Assembly: GCA_015521265.1 (NCBI GenBank)
Contig: WAON01000061.1
Location: forward strand, 1-5,007
Length of the DNA: 5,007 bases
From: Desulfurococcales archaeon
GTDB taxonomy: Archaea > Thermoproteota > Thermoprotei_A > Sulfolobales > Desulfurococcaceae
Reading direction: 5' to 3'
Part shown: in pieces, positions 1 to 5,007 of the stretch
Numbering within the stretch: the first letter of the stretch is position 1
Layout of the letters: each line of letters begins with the position of its first letter
Made by a program: the position numbers and the translations under genes
The notes under the pieces: model-generated
Databases searched by the model: none
What the model was told of the DNA's origin: nothing
What the model saw: the letters and a program-made list of their open reading frames with translations, nothing else

Positions 1-120
1 GAATAGTTTAATGAATCCATATATTCTGTTATATTTTTCGTATACTGTATTGGATGTTTTAAATGGTGTAATCGTTATTAGCCCGATGCACATGTATAGC
101 GTGTATAAGGTGTAGTCTAG
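1..120. other. Left-edge leader region, possibly holding the edge of an unseen neighbouring gene
   Basis: No gene can be assigned firmly. Two frames stay open across this stretch. On the + strand, codons run from base 2 to a TAG at 113-115, giving a hydrophobic 37-residue tail that would end 5 bases before the next gene. On the - strand, an ATG at 93-91 opens a frame that runs off the left edge, beginning MCIGLITITPFKTS. The + strand is T-rich over bases 20-60. That fits the - reading better, because coding strands of hyperthermophiles tend to be purine-rich, but an AT-rich promoter would look the same. TTTTAAA at 57-63 could be a TATA box for the + gene at 121. Bases to the left of the window are needed to decide. 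Confidence 0.3.
107..112 (+). promoter_or_regulatory. Weak Shine-Dalgarno site for the synthetase-like gene
   Basis: AAGGTG lies 8 bases before the ATG at 121 and matches part of the archaeal anti-SD complement GGAGGTGAT. Together with the in-frame TAG at 118-120 it supports translation starting at 121 rather than from an upstream codon. Confidence 0.4.
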
Positions 121-1377
121 ATGAGGATTTGTGGATGGGTTATTAGGGCTAAAAAGTTCAAGAAGGTAATCATTGTTGAAGTAAGCGGGGATTCATCGAC
201 TAAGCCATACGTACTAGTATTCAAGAAGGAGAGGGAGCCAGAGCTATTCGAAAAAGCAGAGGAACTGGATGTGGGAACGGCACTATGCTTTGAAGGAGAA
301 AAGTCTCAAGTGCAGAAGAGTAAGCGTGGAGTAGAATACGTTGTCAAAGACTTCAAGGTCTATGCTAAACCCCTAGACCCATTACCAGTCGATACTATCG
401 GTAAGGTACCAGTACTGCTAGATACAAGGATAAAGTACCGCTACCTATTATTGAGGAACCCCGTTGAAAAAGCAATATTCAAGATAAGAGCAGGCGTACT
501 AGAAGCTGCGAGACAATACCTGAACGATAATGGATTCCTAGAAGTACATACCCCGAAAATAGTCGCAGCCGGAGCCGAGGGTGGCGCAACACTATTCCCA
601 CTAAAATACTTCGAGTACAAGGCCTACCTAAGCCAGAGCCCGCAGCTATATAAGCAGATACTGATGGCTAGCATCCCGAGAGTCTACGAGATAACACCTT
701 ACTTCAGAGCAGAGAAATTCAACACTACCCGGCACTTAAACGAGTCATGGGGGATCGATGTAGAGCAGGGCTTTATCGAGGATGAGGAAGATGTTATGAA
801 GACTCTGGAAAACCTAGTATCATACATTATAAACTATGTTAGGAAAATATACGTTGAAGAACTGGAAATGCTAGGAATAGAGCTCGAACCAGTTAATCCA
901 CCATTCAAGAGGATAACATATGATGAAGCAGTAGAACTACTCCGTAGTGAGGGGATAGAGATACCTGAAGGGGAGGATCTAACCGATGCAGCCGAGAAAA
1001 AGCTCGGAGAGTTAATGATGGAGAAGGGACACCAAATATACTTCATAACGAACTTCCCATGGTCTACGACGGGTTTCTACTACATGCGTAAAGAAGACGG
1101 TACACACACCGGCAAATTCGATCTAGACTACAAGGGCTTAGAACTAGCTAGTGGTGGGCAGAGGGAGCACAGGTATGATAAACTAATTGAAGCCTTAAAG
1201 CTTAAAGGATTAAACCCAGAAGACTTCAAGTTCTACCTAGAAGCCTTCCGCTACGGAATGCCTCCGCACGGCGGATTCGGCCTAGGAGTTGAGAGATTAC
1301 TGATGAAGATGCTAAACCTAAGTAATATCAGGGAAGCTATAATATTCGTCCGGGATAGAACCCGCCTCTCACCATGA
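121..1377 (+). CDS. Aspartyl-tRNA synthetase-like class II synthetase (AspRS/AsnRS family) with divergent OB domain
   Basis: The 418-residue protein has a complete class II catalytic core of the archaeal AspRS type. The AspRS signature QSPQLYKQ is at 172-179 (its Lys normally contacts aspartate). Motif 2, FRAE...TRHLNE, is at 195-208. GGQREH at 345-350 carries the Arg expected to bind the aspartate side chain. Motif 3, GLGVERL, is at 387-393, and the C-terminus is of the IRE..F.RD..RLSP type. The usual role is charging tRNA-Asp, and tRNA-Asn in non-discriminating archaeal enzymes, in the cytoplasm. The N-terminal OB fold (about 1-85) is unusual. It starts directly at the first strand (MRICGWV), lacks the extension of about 15 residues I recall in canonical archaeal AspRS, and has lost the KFLWIRD...VQ-like stretch that holds the anticodon-contacting Phe and Gln. 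The start is fixed by an in-frame TAG at 118-120. It may be the organism's AspRS or a paralogue with another role. The family is certain; the exact substrate is not. Confidence 0.82.
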   Translation: MRICGWVIRAKKFKKVIIVEVSGDSSTKPYVLVFKKEREPELFEKAEELDVGTALCFEGEKSQVQKSKRGVEYVVKDFKVYAKPLDPLPVDTIGKVPVLLDTRIKYRYLLLRNPVEKAIFKIRAGVLEAARQYLNDNGFLEVHTPKIVAAGAEGGATLFPLKYFEYKAYLSQSPQLYKQILMASIPRVYEITPYFRAEKFNTTRHLNESWGIDVEQGFIEDEEDVMKTLENLVSYIINYVRKIYVEELEMLGIELEPVNPPFKRITYDEAVELLRSEGIEIPEGEDLTDAAEKKLGELMMEKGHQIYFITNFPWSTTGFYYMRKEDGTHTGKFDLDYKGLELASGGQREHRYDKLIEALKLKGLNPEDFKFYLEAFRYGMPPHGGFGLGVERLLMKMLNLSNIREAIIFVRDRTRLSP

Positions 1378-1413
1378 AATATGTGTAAACTATTTTGAAA
1401 CATATTAATACTG

Positions 1414-1434
1414 ATAAATATTTATATTCGAATA
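1414..1434 (+). promoter_or_regulatory. Candidate promoter with two abutting palindromes upstream of the PadR-like gene
   Basis: TTTATATT at 1421-1428 resembles an archaeal TATA box and would put transcription start near 1448-1453, about 25-30 bases before the ATG at 1479. It is embedded in a perfect 12-base palindrome, ATAAATATTTAT (1414-1425), which shares its last base with a perfect 10-base palindrome, TATTCGAATA (1425-1434). Winged-helix dimers such as PadR proteins often bind palindromes overlapping their own promoters, so an autoregulatory operator is a reasonable inference. AT-rich DNA also produces palindromes by chance. Confidence 0.45.
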
Positions 1435-1478
1435 AGCCATAAAATACTATTTAGAGCCGGGTGGATCGATGACCGGGA

Positions 1479-1793
1479 ATGGAGAAGGTTTTACAAAGGC
1501 TTAAAAGAAAACTAACGATCGAGAACCTGTGGCTATACATTATCAAGATATTAATAGATGAAGGTAAACCAGTTAGAGCGTACACGTTTAAGAAGGAATT
1601 GAAGGAGAAATACGGTATAAACCCTTCAACAGTCACCGTCTACATGGTTGTATACAAACTAGTTAGCGAAGGCTTAATCGAGAAAGTAAGTGTTGGAAGC
1701 GAGACAATGTATAAGCCAACCAGTAAAGGGATAGGAGCATACCATGAAGGATTAGAAATGCTCAAAGAAACACTAATGAAGCTATCAGCTTAG
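1479..1793 (+). CDS. PadR-family winged-helix transcriptional regulator
   Basis: This is a 104-residue, cytoplasmic DNA-binding protein. The N-terminus, RLKRKLTIENLWLYIIKIL (about 7-25), is the typical opening of small archaeal PadR-like proteins. It is followed by a helix near 31-45, a recognition-helix candidate NPSTVTVYMVVYKLVSEG (48-65), a wing carrying the Gly-Ser turn and MYKPTSKG (about 66-84), and a C-terminal helix (about 85-102) likely used for dimerisation. There is no large effector domain, so it resembles the short PadR type. The ATG at 1479 is the start because the only upstream in-frame candidate, GTG at 1461, is followed by a TGA at 1470. A GGGTGGA element at 1459-1465 is a distant SD candidate. 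The gene ends 64 bases before the inositol-phosphate synthase gene, in the same direction, so co-transcription or control of the downstream cluster is possible. The ligand and targets are unknown. Confidence 0.85.
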   Translation: MEKVLQRLKRKLTIENLWLYIIKILIDEGKPVRAYTFKKELKEKYGINPSTVTVYMVVYKLVSEGLIEKVSVGSETMYKPTSKGIGAYHEGLEMLKETLMKLSA

Positions 1794-1844
1794 AGCCCGG
1801 CTTAAACCGAGTATTACCCGTTGAATAGGCATATTTAGCTCTGC

Positions 1845-1852
1845 GAGGTGAT
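1845..1852 (+). promoter_or_regulatory. Strong Shine-Dalgarno site for inositol-phosphate synthase
   Basis: GAGGTGAT is an 8-base match to the archaeal anti-SD complement and sits 5 bases before the ATG at 1858. It shows that this message carries a leader, so transcription starts upstream. The start may be within the PadR-like transcript, or near 1830 from a weak TATA-like CTTAAA at 1801-1806. Confidence 0.8.
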
Positions 1853-1857
1853 AGTGA

Positions 1858-3006
1858 ATGGTTAAAATAGTAGTTATAGGTCAGGGGCTCGTCGCAACAC
1901 ATTTCGCAGTAGGCCTTGAAAGGCTTAAAATGGGCTCAATAAAAGATTATGGAGTACCGTTAAGGGATAAACTACCAATAAAATATAGTGAGTTGGAAAT
2001 AGTTGGATCATACGATGTAGACGATGAAAAAGTCGGTAAATCAATCTATAATATAGCCTTAAAAATCTTCGAGAAAAAAGCTGTCCCTGAGAAACTAAGA
2101 GAGATCACTGTGAAGCGTGGAATACACCTGGATAGCTTGAAGGGATTACCATTCAAAGCACATGGTAGGGAGGAGGGGCGGAGGCTACTAGATGCTATTA
2201 ATGAACTAGTAGATGAATGGAGAGAGCTTAGGCCCGATGTATTCATCAACGTGATCACAACCGAACCGGTTGAACAGATCGGTAGCGTTGATGAGATAGA
2301 GGAGAGGATAAGGGAGGGTAAAGTATCTGCTAGCCAAGCCTACGCCTACGCAGTAACGAAGTATTGTAGAGAGGCTAGACCAGCAGCTTTCATCAACGCT
2401 ATACCATCGCCAATAGCAAACGATCCCGGCTTCGTCGAGCTGTTCAAGAAGAGTAACTGTGTAGTATTCGGCGATGATGGAGCGACTGGAGCAACACCCT
2501 TAACAGCTGATCTTCTGGAACATTTAGCTGAGAGGAATAGGAGGGTAATAGACATCGCACAGTTCAACATAGGCGGAAACACTGATTTCCTAGCGCTCGA
2601 TATACCTGAGCGGAACATTATGAAGAAGAAGACTAAGAGTACTATTGTAGAGGACATATTGGGATACCATGTACCAACCTATATACGCCCAACCGGATAC
2701 CTAGAACCACTAGGAGACAAGAAGTTCGTAGCAATGATCATAGAATACTACAGCTTCAACGGCTTCAAGGACGAATGGTACATCGTTGCAAGGATCAATG
2801 ACAGCCCAGCACTAGCGGGACTACTAGTAGACCTCGTAAGGCTGGGCAAAATAGCGGTCGATAAGGGGATCTACGGCACAGTATATGAGATAAACGCATT
2901 CTACATGAAGAATCCGGGGCCTAAGAATGCTAAAGCAATAGCTAAGACAATAGCCTATAGGAAACTCCTCGAGCGGCTAGGGATAATTGATGAAAGAACA
3001 ATGTAA
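1858..3006 (+). CDS. L-myo-inositol-1-phosphate synthase (MIPS)
   Basis: This enzyme converts glucose-6-phosphate to L-myo-inositol-1-phosphate in an NAD-dependent oxidation, aldol cyclisation and reduction in the cytoplasm. It feeds both inositol lipids and the solute DIP. The 382 residues match the archaeal short form. An N-terminal Rossmann motif, VVIGQGLVATHFAVGLERL (5-23), is followed by the family block YGVPL (31-35). GDDGATGATPLTADLLEHLA (205-224) and FNIGGNTDFLAL (236-247) are the hallmark NAD and active-site segments. PERNIMKKKTKS (250-261) supplies the catalytic lysines (probably K256 and K260), with further candidates at K288/K289 (GDKK) and K351 (FYMKNPGP). These lysine assignments are by analogy with the Archaeoglobus enzyme, recalled rather than aligned. 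The start has an excellent SD. The 3' end overlaps the next gene by 17 bases, indicating translational coupling to the two DIP enzymes downstream. Confidence 0.95.
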   Translation: MVKIVVIGQGLVATHFAVGLERLKMGSIKDYGVPLRDKLPIKYSELEIVGSYDVDDEKVGKSIYNIALKIFEKKAVPEKLREITVKRGIHLDSLKGLPFKAHGREEGRRLLDAINELVDEWRELRPDVFINVITTEPVEQIGSVDEIEERIREGKVSASQAYAYAVTKYCREARPAAFINAIPSPIANDPGFVELFKKSNCVVFGDDGATGATPLTADLLEHLAERNRRVIDIAQFNIGGNTDFLALDIPERNIMKKKTKSTIVEDILGYHVPTYIRPTGYLEPLGDKKFVAMIIEYYSFNGFKDEWYIVARINDSPALAGLLVDLVRLGKIAVDKGIYGTVYEINAFYMKNPGPKNAKAIAKTIAYRKLLERLGIIDERTM

Positions 3007-3661
3007 CCCCAGACAAGCCTATAAAACCCTGGTAAAACCCGGCGACGGCCCTGTTTCGAAATATTTCAATAGGAAAATATCTCTAAGAATAACCTGTTTT
3101 TTAATAAACCACGGAATTAATACCTCGCCCAACAAGATCACAAACATAATAACACTCCTAGGCATATTAACAGCAATAATAATCCCCTACAACCCTATCC
3201 TAGGCGGTCTACTCGTAGAACTCGTGAGCATACTCGATGGGGTCGACGGAGAATATGCTAGGATAACGGGTAAAACTACTCGTTACGGTGCATTTCTTGA
3301 TTCAGTTAGTGATCGAATAGTTGATCTCGCATTACTTACTGCATCCCAAATATTCCTATTCAAAACGATACCGGGACTCTACGGCTTCATAATTGCTTCA
3401 TGGATAATAGGTTTCTCAATAATAGTAAGCTACCTTCACTGCAGGGCGGAGGCCAGCCTTAAACTAGACATCCGCACGCTAGGCTGGAGGGTTTATGCTG
3501 GAAGGGATGTCCGCCTATTCCTGTTATCAGTAGCACTAATACTAGTCCCGATTCAATCATTAGCATATATAATATTATTATTGATTATAGGCTCTATATC
3601 GACAATATACGTAATTGATAGAATGATTAAAACATACACATTCCTAGCCGGGGCGGGGTAG
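2990..3661 (+). CDS. CDP-alcohol phosphatidyltransferase family, probable CDP-inositol:inositol-1-phosphate transferase (DIPP synthase)
   Basis: This integral membrane protein has 223 residues from the ATG at 2990; a TTG at 2987 is the alternative start. It carries the complete family signature DGVDGEYAR(8 residues)G(3)D(3)D, with metal-binding aspartates at 83, 86, 104 and 108. About six hydrophobic segments are visible, roughly at 51-66, 69-82, 111-126, 131-149, 175-191 and 192-210. The N-terminal block KPGDGPVSKYFNRKIS (16-31) and the block GRDVRLFLL (171-179) resemble the transferase half of the bifunctional DIP enzyme. The proposed reaction joins CDP-inositol and inositol-1-phosphate to phosphorylated di-myo-inositol phosphate plus CMP. 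The gene overlaps the MIPS gene by 17 bases and lies 2 bases before the cytidylyltransferase that would make its donor. There is no clear SD (only TAGGGAT at 2978-2984), so it is probably translated by coupling. The main alternative is archaetidylinositol-phosphate synthase, a lipid enzyme with the same fold and acceptor. Confidence 0.82.
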   Translation: MKEQCNPRQAYKTLVKPGDGPVSKYFNRKISLRITCFLINHGINTSPNKITNIITLLGILTAIIIPYNPILGGLLVELVSILDGVDGEYARITGKTTRYGAFLDSVSDRIVDLALLTASQIFLFKTIPGLYGFIIASWIIGFSIIVSYLHCRAEASLKLDIRTLGWRVYAGRDVRLFLLSVALILVPIQSLAYIILLLIIGSISTIYVIDRMIKTYTFLAGAG

Positions 3662-3663
3662 GG

Positions 3664-4446
3664 TTGAGCGCTATAATTCCAGCAGCAGGACTTGGAACGA
3701 GAATTAGGGATTTCCTCGGAATACCTGGTAAACAATTGTTGAGGATTAACGGGTTAGAGTTAATCATGTATCCAGTGATCAATCTATGGATGAGGGGGGT
3801 TAGAAGCTTCATAGTAGTTACAAACCCTGTAGTTATGGAGCAGGTAGACGCAGTACTGTACCGCTACAGTAGTATGCTGGGCTACGAGTATGAACTAGTA
3901 TTCAACCCCTACAAAGACTCTGGTAACGGTTATAGTTTAATCCTAGGCCTCAGGGAATACGTTGAGAAGTATGGTAAGGGAAGAGTATACGTAGCTGTTG
4001 CAGACCACATACACCATCCATCAATGATCGAAGAACTCGTAGATTCTAGGCTGAGGGGAGACATAATCGTAATAGGCGATGATAAAGGCATATGCATTGA
4101 TAGGGAGGAAGCAACAAAGATAAAAACAGATCAATACGGAAACATACTAGCTATTGGTAAGGAGCTTAGGGAATACAACTATATCGACACTGGCTTATTC
4201 ATAATAAACAATCCCGGAAAGATCCTCTCAGATAACAAACATGAAGATAGGAAACTGGAAATATCCGGGATCTTAATGAAGACAACCTATACTAGAAAAG
4301 TCCATCCATGCACTAGGAATTGCTACTGGGTAGACATTGATACACCCAAAGACCTGGAATTATTGATTAGAAATTGTAGAGATAAAACCATAATACCATT
4401 CATCAAATTATTCACTGAGAAACCGGGGAAGGAATATATCTTATAA
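3664..4446 (+). CDS. Probable CTP:L-myo-inositol-1-phosphate cytidylyltransferase (IPCT)
   Basis: This 260-residue soluble nucleotidyltransferase would activate inositol-1-phosphate with CTP to CDP-inositol and pyrophosphate. The N-terminal nucleotide-binding signature is AIIPAAGLGTRI (3-14), followed by the lysine of the P-x-K element, here P21-G-K23. ADH at 113-115 (A-D-H-I-H-H-P) is the metal-binding DH typical of this subgroup. EATKIKTDQYGNILAIGKELREYNYIDTGLFI (149-180) matches the IPCT pattern ATKV..G.I..IGK.L..Y...DTG.F, and WVDIDTPKDLE (222-232) supplies the late metal-site aspartates. The length equals the N-terminal half of the fused DIP enzyme. The start must be the TTG at 3664: an in-frame TAA at 3628-3630 leaves no other ATG, GTG or TTG upstream, and the catalytic motif begins almost at once. 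The gene begins 2 bases after the transferase stop codon. No canonical SD is present; the preceding run is G-rich. Generic NTP transferase specificity cannot be fully excluded, but the context strongly favours inositol. Confidence 0.85.
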   Translation: MSAIIPAAGLGTRIRDFLGIPGKQLLRINGLELIMYPVINLWMRGVRSFIVVTNPVVMEQVDAVLYRYSSMLGYEYELVFNPYKDSGNGYSLILGLREYVEKYGKGRVYVAVADHIHHPSMIEELVDSRLRGDIIVIGDDKGICIDREEATKIKTDQYGNILAIGKELREYNYIDTGLFIINNPGKILSDNKHEDRKLEISGILMKTTYTRKVHPCTRNCYWVDIDTPKDLELLIRNCRDKTIIPFIKLFTEKPGKEYIL

Positions 4447-4502
4447 CATTCATGTATCTAAGCAATTAATAGTAAATATTCGAGTAGAGGTGGAATACCG
4501 GG
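4447..4502 (+). promoter_or_regulatory. Short intergenic region before adenylate kinase; weak TATA-like element
   Basis: This 56-base AT-rich gap separates the IPCT stop codon from the adk start. AGTAAATATT at 4471-4480 is a weak TATA-like candidate that would place a start close to 4503. The strong SD within the gap argues that at least some mRNA begins further upstream. No T-run or hairpin that would end the upstream transcript is visible, so read-through from the inositol genes is possible. Confidence 0.25.
4487..4494 (+). promoter_or_regulatory. Shine-Dalgarno site for adenylate kinase
   Basis: GAGGTGGA matches the archaeal SD core GAGGTG and ends 8 bases before the ATG at 4503. It fixes this ATG as the start. 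Confidence 0.75.
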
Positions 4503-5007
4503 ATGAAAATAATACTTATAGGACCGCCTGGAGCGGGTAAGGGTACTTATGCAAGATACTTCTCAAAGAAATACTGTATACCACACATTAGTACCGGAGA
4601 CATATTCCGCGAAGAAGTAGCTAAGGGGACTGAGCTCGGCAGGAAGATCAAAGACATCCTTGACCGGGGCGAACTCGTTCCCGATGAGATCGTGATCGAA
4701 GTTGTACGTAAGAGGCTACAGCAACCAGACACTAAGAAGGGCTTCATACTAGACGGGTTCCCTAGGACAATAGTACAGGCTAAAGCACTAGACGAAATGA
4801 CTAGTATTGATGCAGCAATACACATATACATTACAATGGAAGAAGCCGTTAGGAGATTAAGCAACCGCTATATTTGTCCAAAATGTGGAAGAGTCTACAA
4901 CCTATTATTCAACCCACCTAAAAACGATTTAAAATGTGACGACGATGGAACACCTTTAATCAGGAGATCAGATGACGAGCCTGAAGTTATTAGGAGAAGG
5001 TATAAGA
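4503..5007 (+). CDS. Adenylate kinase, zinc-LID (bacterial-like) type, 3' end outside the window
   Basis: The first 168 codons are present and the frame is open to the right edge; the family usually has about 215-225 residues. The enzyme interconverts ATP + AMP and 2 ADP in the cytoplasm. The P-loop GPPGAGKGT is at 7-15 and STGDIFR with the AMP-binding Arg at 30-36. LDRGELVPDE is at 53-62 and DGFPRT at 84-89. The LID begins after SNRY (120-123) and carries a metal site C125-x2-C128-x16-C145-x2-D148, the Cys3Asp zinc variant known from some Gram-positive adenylate kinases. RRSDDEPEVIRRR (154-166) is the conserved LID-to-core return. This belongs to the widespread GxPGxGKGT family, not the short archaeal AdkA family that begins with a VTGVPGVGKTT-type P-loop. 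It follows the inositol cluster by 56 bases with its own SD. A functional link to DIP synthesis is not evident. Confidence 0.95.
   Translation, partial: MKIILIGPPGAGKGTYARYFSKKYCIPHISTGDIFREEVAKGTELGRKIKDILDRGELVPDEIVIEVVRKRLQQPDTKKGFILDGFPRTIVQAKALDEMTSIDAAIHIYITMEEAVRRLSNRYICPKCGRVYNLLFNPPKNDLKCDDDGTPLIRRSDDEPEVIRRRYK

Noticed and set aside
920..968. Box C-like ATGATGA followed about 40 bases later by CTGA, resembling a C/D box guide RNA
   Set aside because: It lies inside conserved coding sequence, the flanks do not pair to form the kink-turn stem, and no clear internal D'/C' boxes are present.
834..1046. Antisense open frame rich in Ser inside the synthetase-like gene (and similar ones at 1451-1636, 2046-2258, 2346-2657 and 4547-4864)
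   Set aside because: Each lies wholly or mainly opposite a strongly supported + gene. They have Ser-rich or low-complexity composition typical of reverse-strand shadows and show no recognisable domains.
1378..1406. Inverted repeat AATATG ... CATATT after the synthetase stop codon, possible terminator hairpin
   Set aside because: The stem is only six AT-rich pairs with a 17-base loop and no T-run follows, so it would be unstable at high temperature. Archaeal terminators rely on T-runs rather than hairpins.
1469..1504. Eleven-codon ORF (MTGNGEGFTKA) overlapping the start of the PadR-like gene, possible leader peptide
   Set aside because: The GGGTGGA element ends only 3 bases before its ATG, too close for good initiation. 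The peptide has no regulatory codon run, and an ORF this short is expected by chance.
1450..1797. Shared TTAGAGCC at 1451-1458 and 1790-1797, before the PadR-like and MIPS genes
   Set aside because: The match is only eight bases, the second copy overlaps the PadR stop codon, and the spacing to the two starts differs, so it is likely coincidence.
3553..3812. Two overlapping minus-strand frames across the transferase/cytidylyltransferase junction
   Set aside because: They run opposite well-supported motifs on the + strand and encode no recognisable domain; they look like shadows.
2990..4446. Transferase and cytidylyltransferase as a frameshifted fused IPCT/DIPPS gene
   Set aside because: The domain order is opposite to that of the fusion, both genes have intact motifs and sensible ends, and a stop codon plus a new start separate them.
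1424..4483. Shared ATATTCGA at 1424-1431 and 4476-4483, both upstream of genes
   Set aside because: Eight AT-rich bases in AT-rich spacers are expected by chance, and the second copy lacks the palindromic context of the first.

Overview
The window reads as a compact piece of a hyperthermophilic crenarchaeal chromosome, most likely Desulfurococcales-like. The clues are heavy use of AGA/AGG for Arg, ATA for Ile and CTA for Leu, very short intergenic gaps, Shine-Dalgarno boxes of the GAGGTGAT type, TTG starts, and archaeal-type protein families. The species cannot be fixed from the sequence alone. All six supported protein genes lie on the + strand, and no intergenic stretch exceeds about 120 bases.

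Layout: (1) 1-120, a T-rich leader that may hold the edge of another gene. (2) 121-1377, a class II aminoacyl-tRNA synthetase of the archaeal AspRS type with an unusual N-terminal domain. (3) 1479-1793, a small PadR-type winged-helix regulator behind a TATA-like promoter with two abutting palindromes. (4) 1858-3006, myo-inositol-1-phosphate synthase. (5) 2990-3661, a CDP-alcohol phosphatidyltransferase-family membrane enzyme. (6) 3664-4446, a sugar-nucleotidyltransferase-like cytidylyltransferase. (7) 4503 to the right edge, the first 168 codons of a zinc-LID adenylate kinase.

The core of the window is genes 4-6, joined by a 17-base overlap and then a 2-base gap, so they almost certainly form one transcript. 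Together they match the pathway to di-myo-inositol phosphate (DIP), a compatible solute of hyperthermophiles. Glucose-6-phosphate is converted to L-myo-inositol-1-phosphate. CTP activates it to CDP-inositol, which condenses with a second inositol-1-phosphate to give phosphorylated DIP (DIPP). A phosphatase must then remove the extra phosphate, and no such gene is visible here. In the well-known fused enzyme the cytidylyltransferase is N-terminal and the transferase C-terminal. Here they are separate genes in the opposite order. The PadR-like gene just upstream is a plausible but unproven regulator.

The pathway is known, so this is not a new system. The less ordinary points are the split and inverted gene order, the candidate local regulator with its palindromic promoter, and an AspRS-like protein that seems to have lost the usual anticodon-contacting residues of its OB fold.
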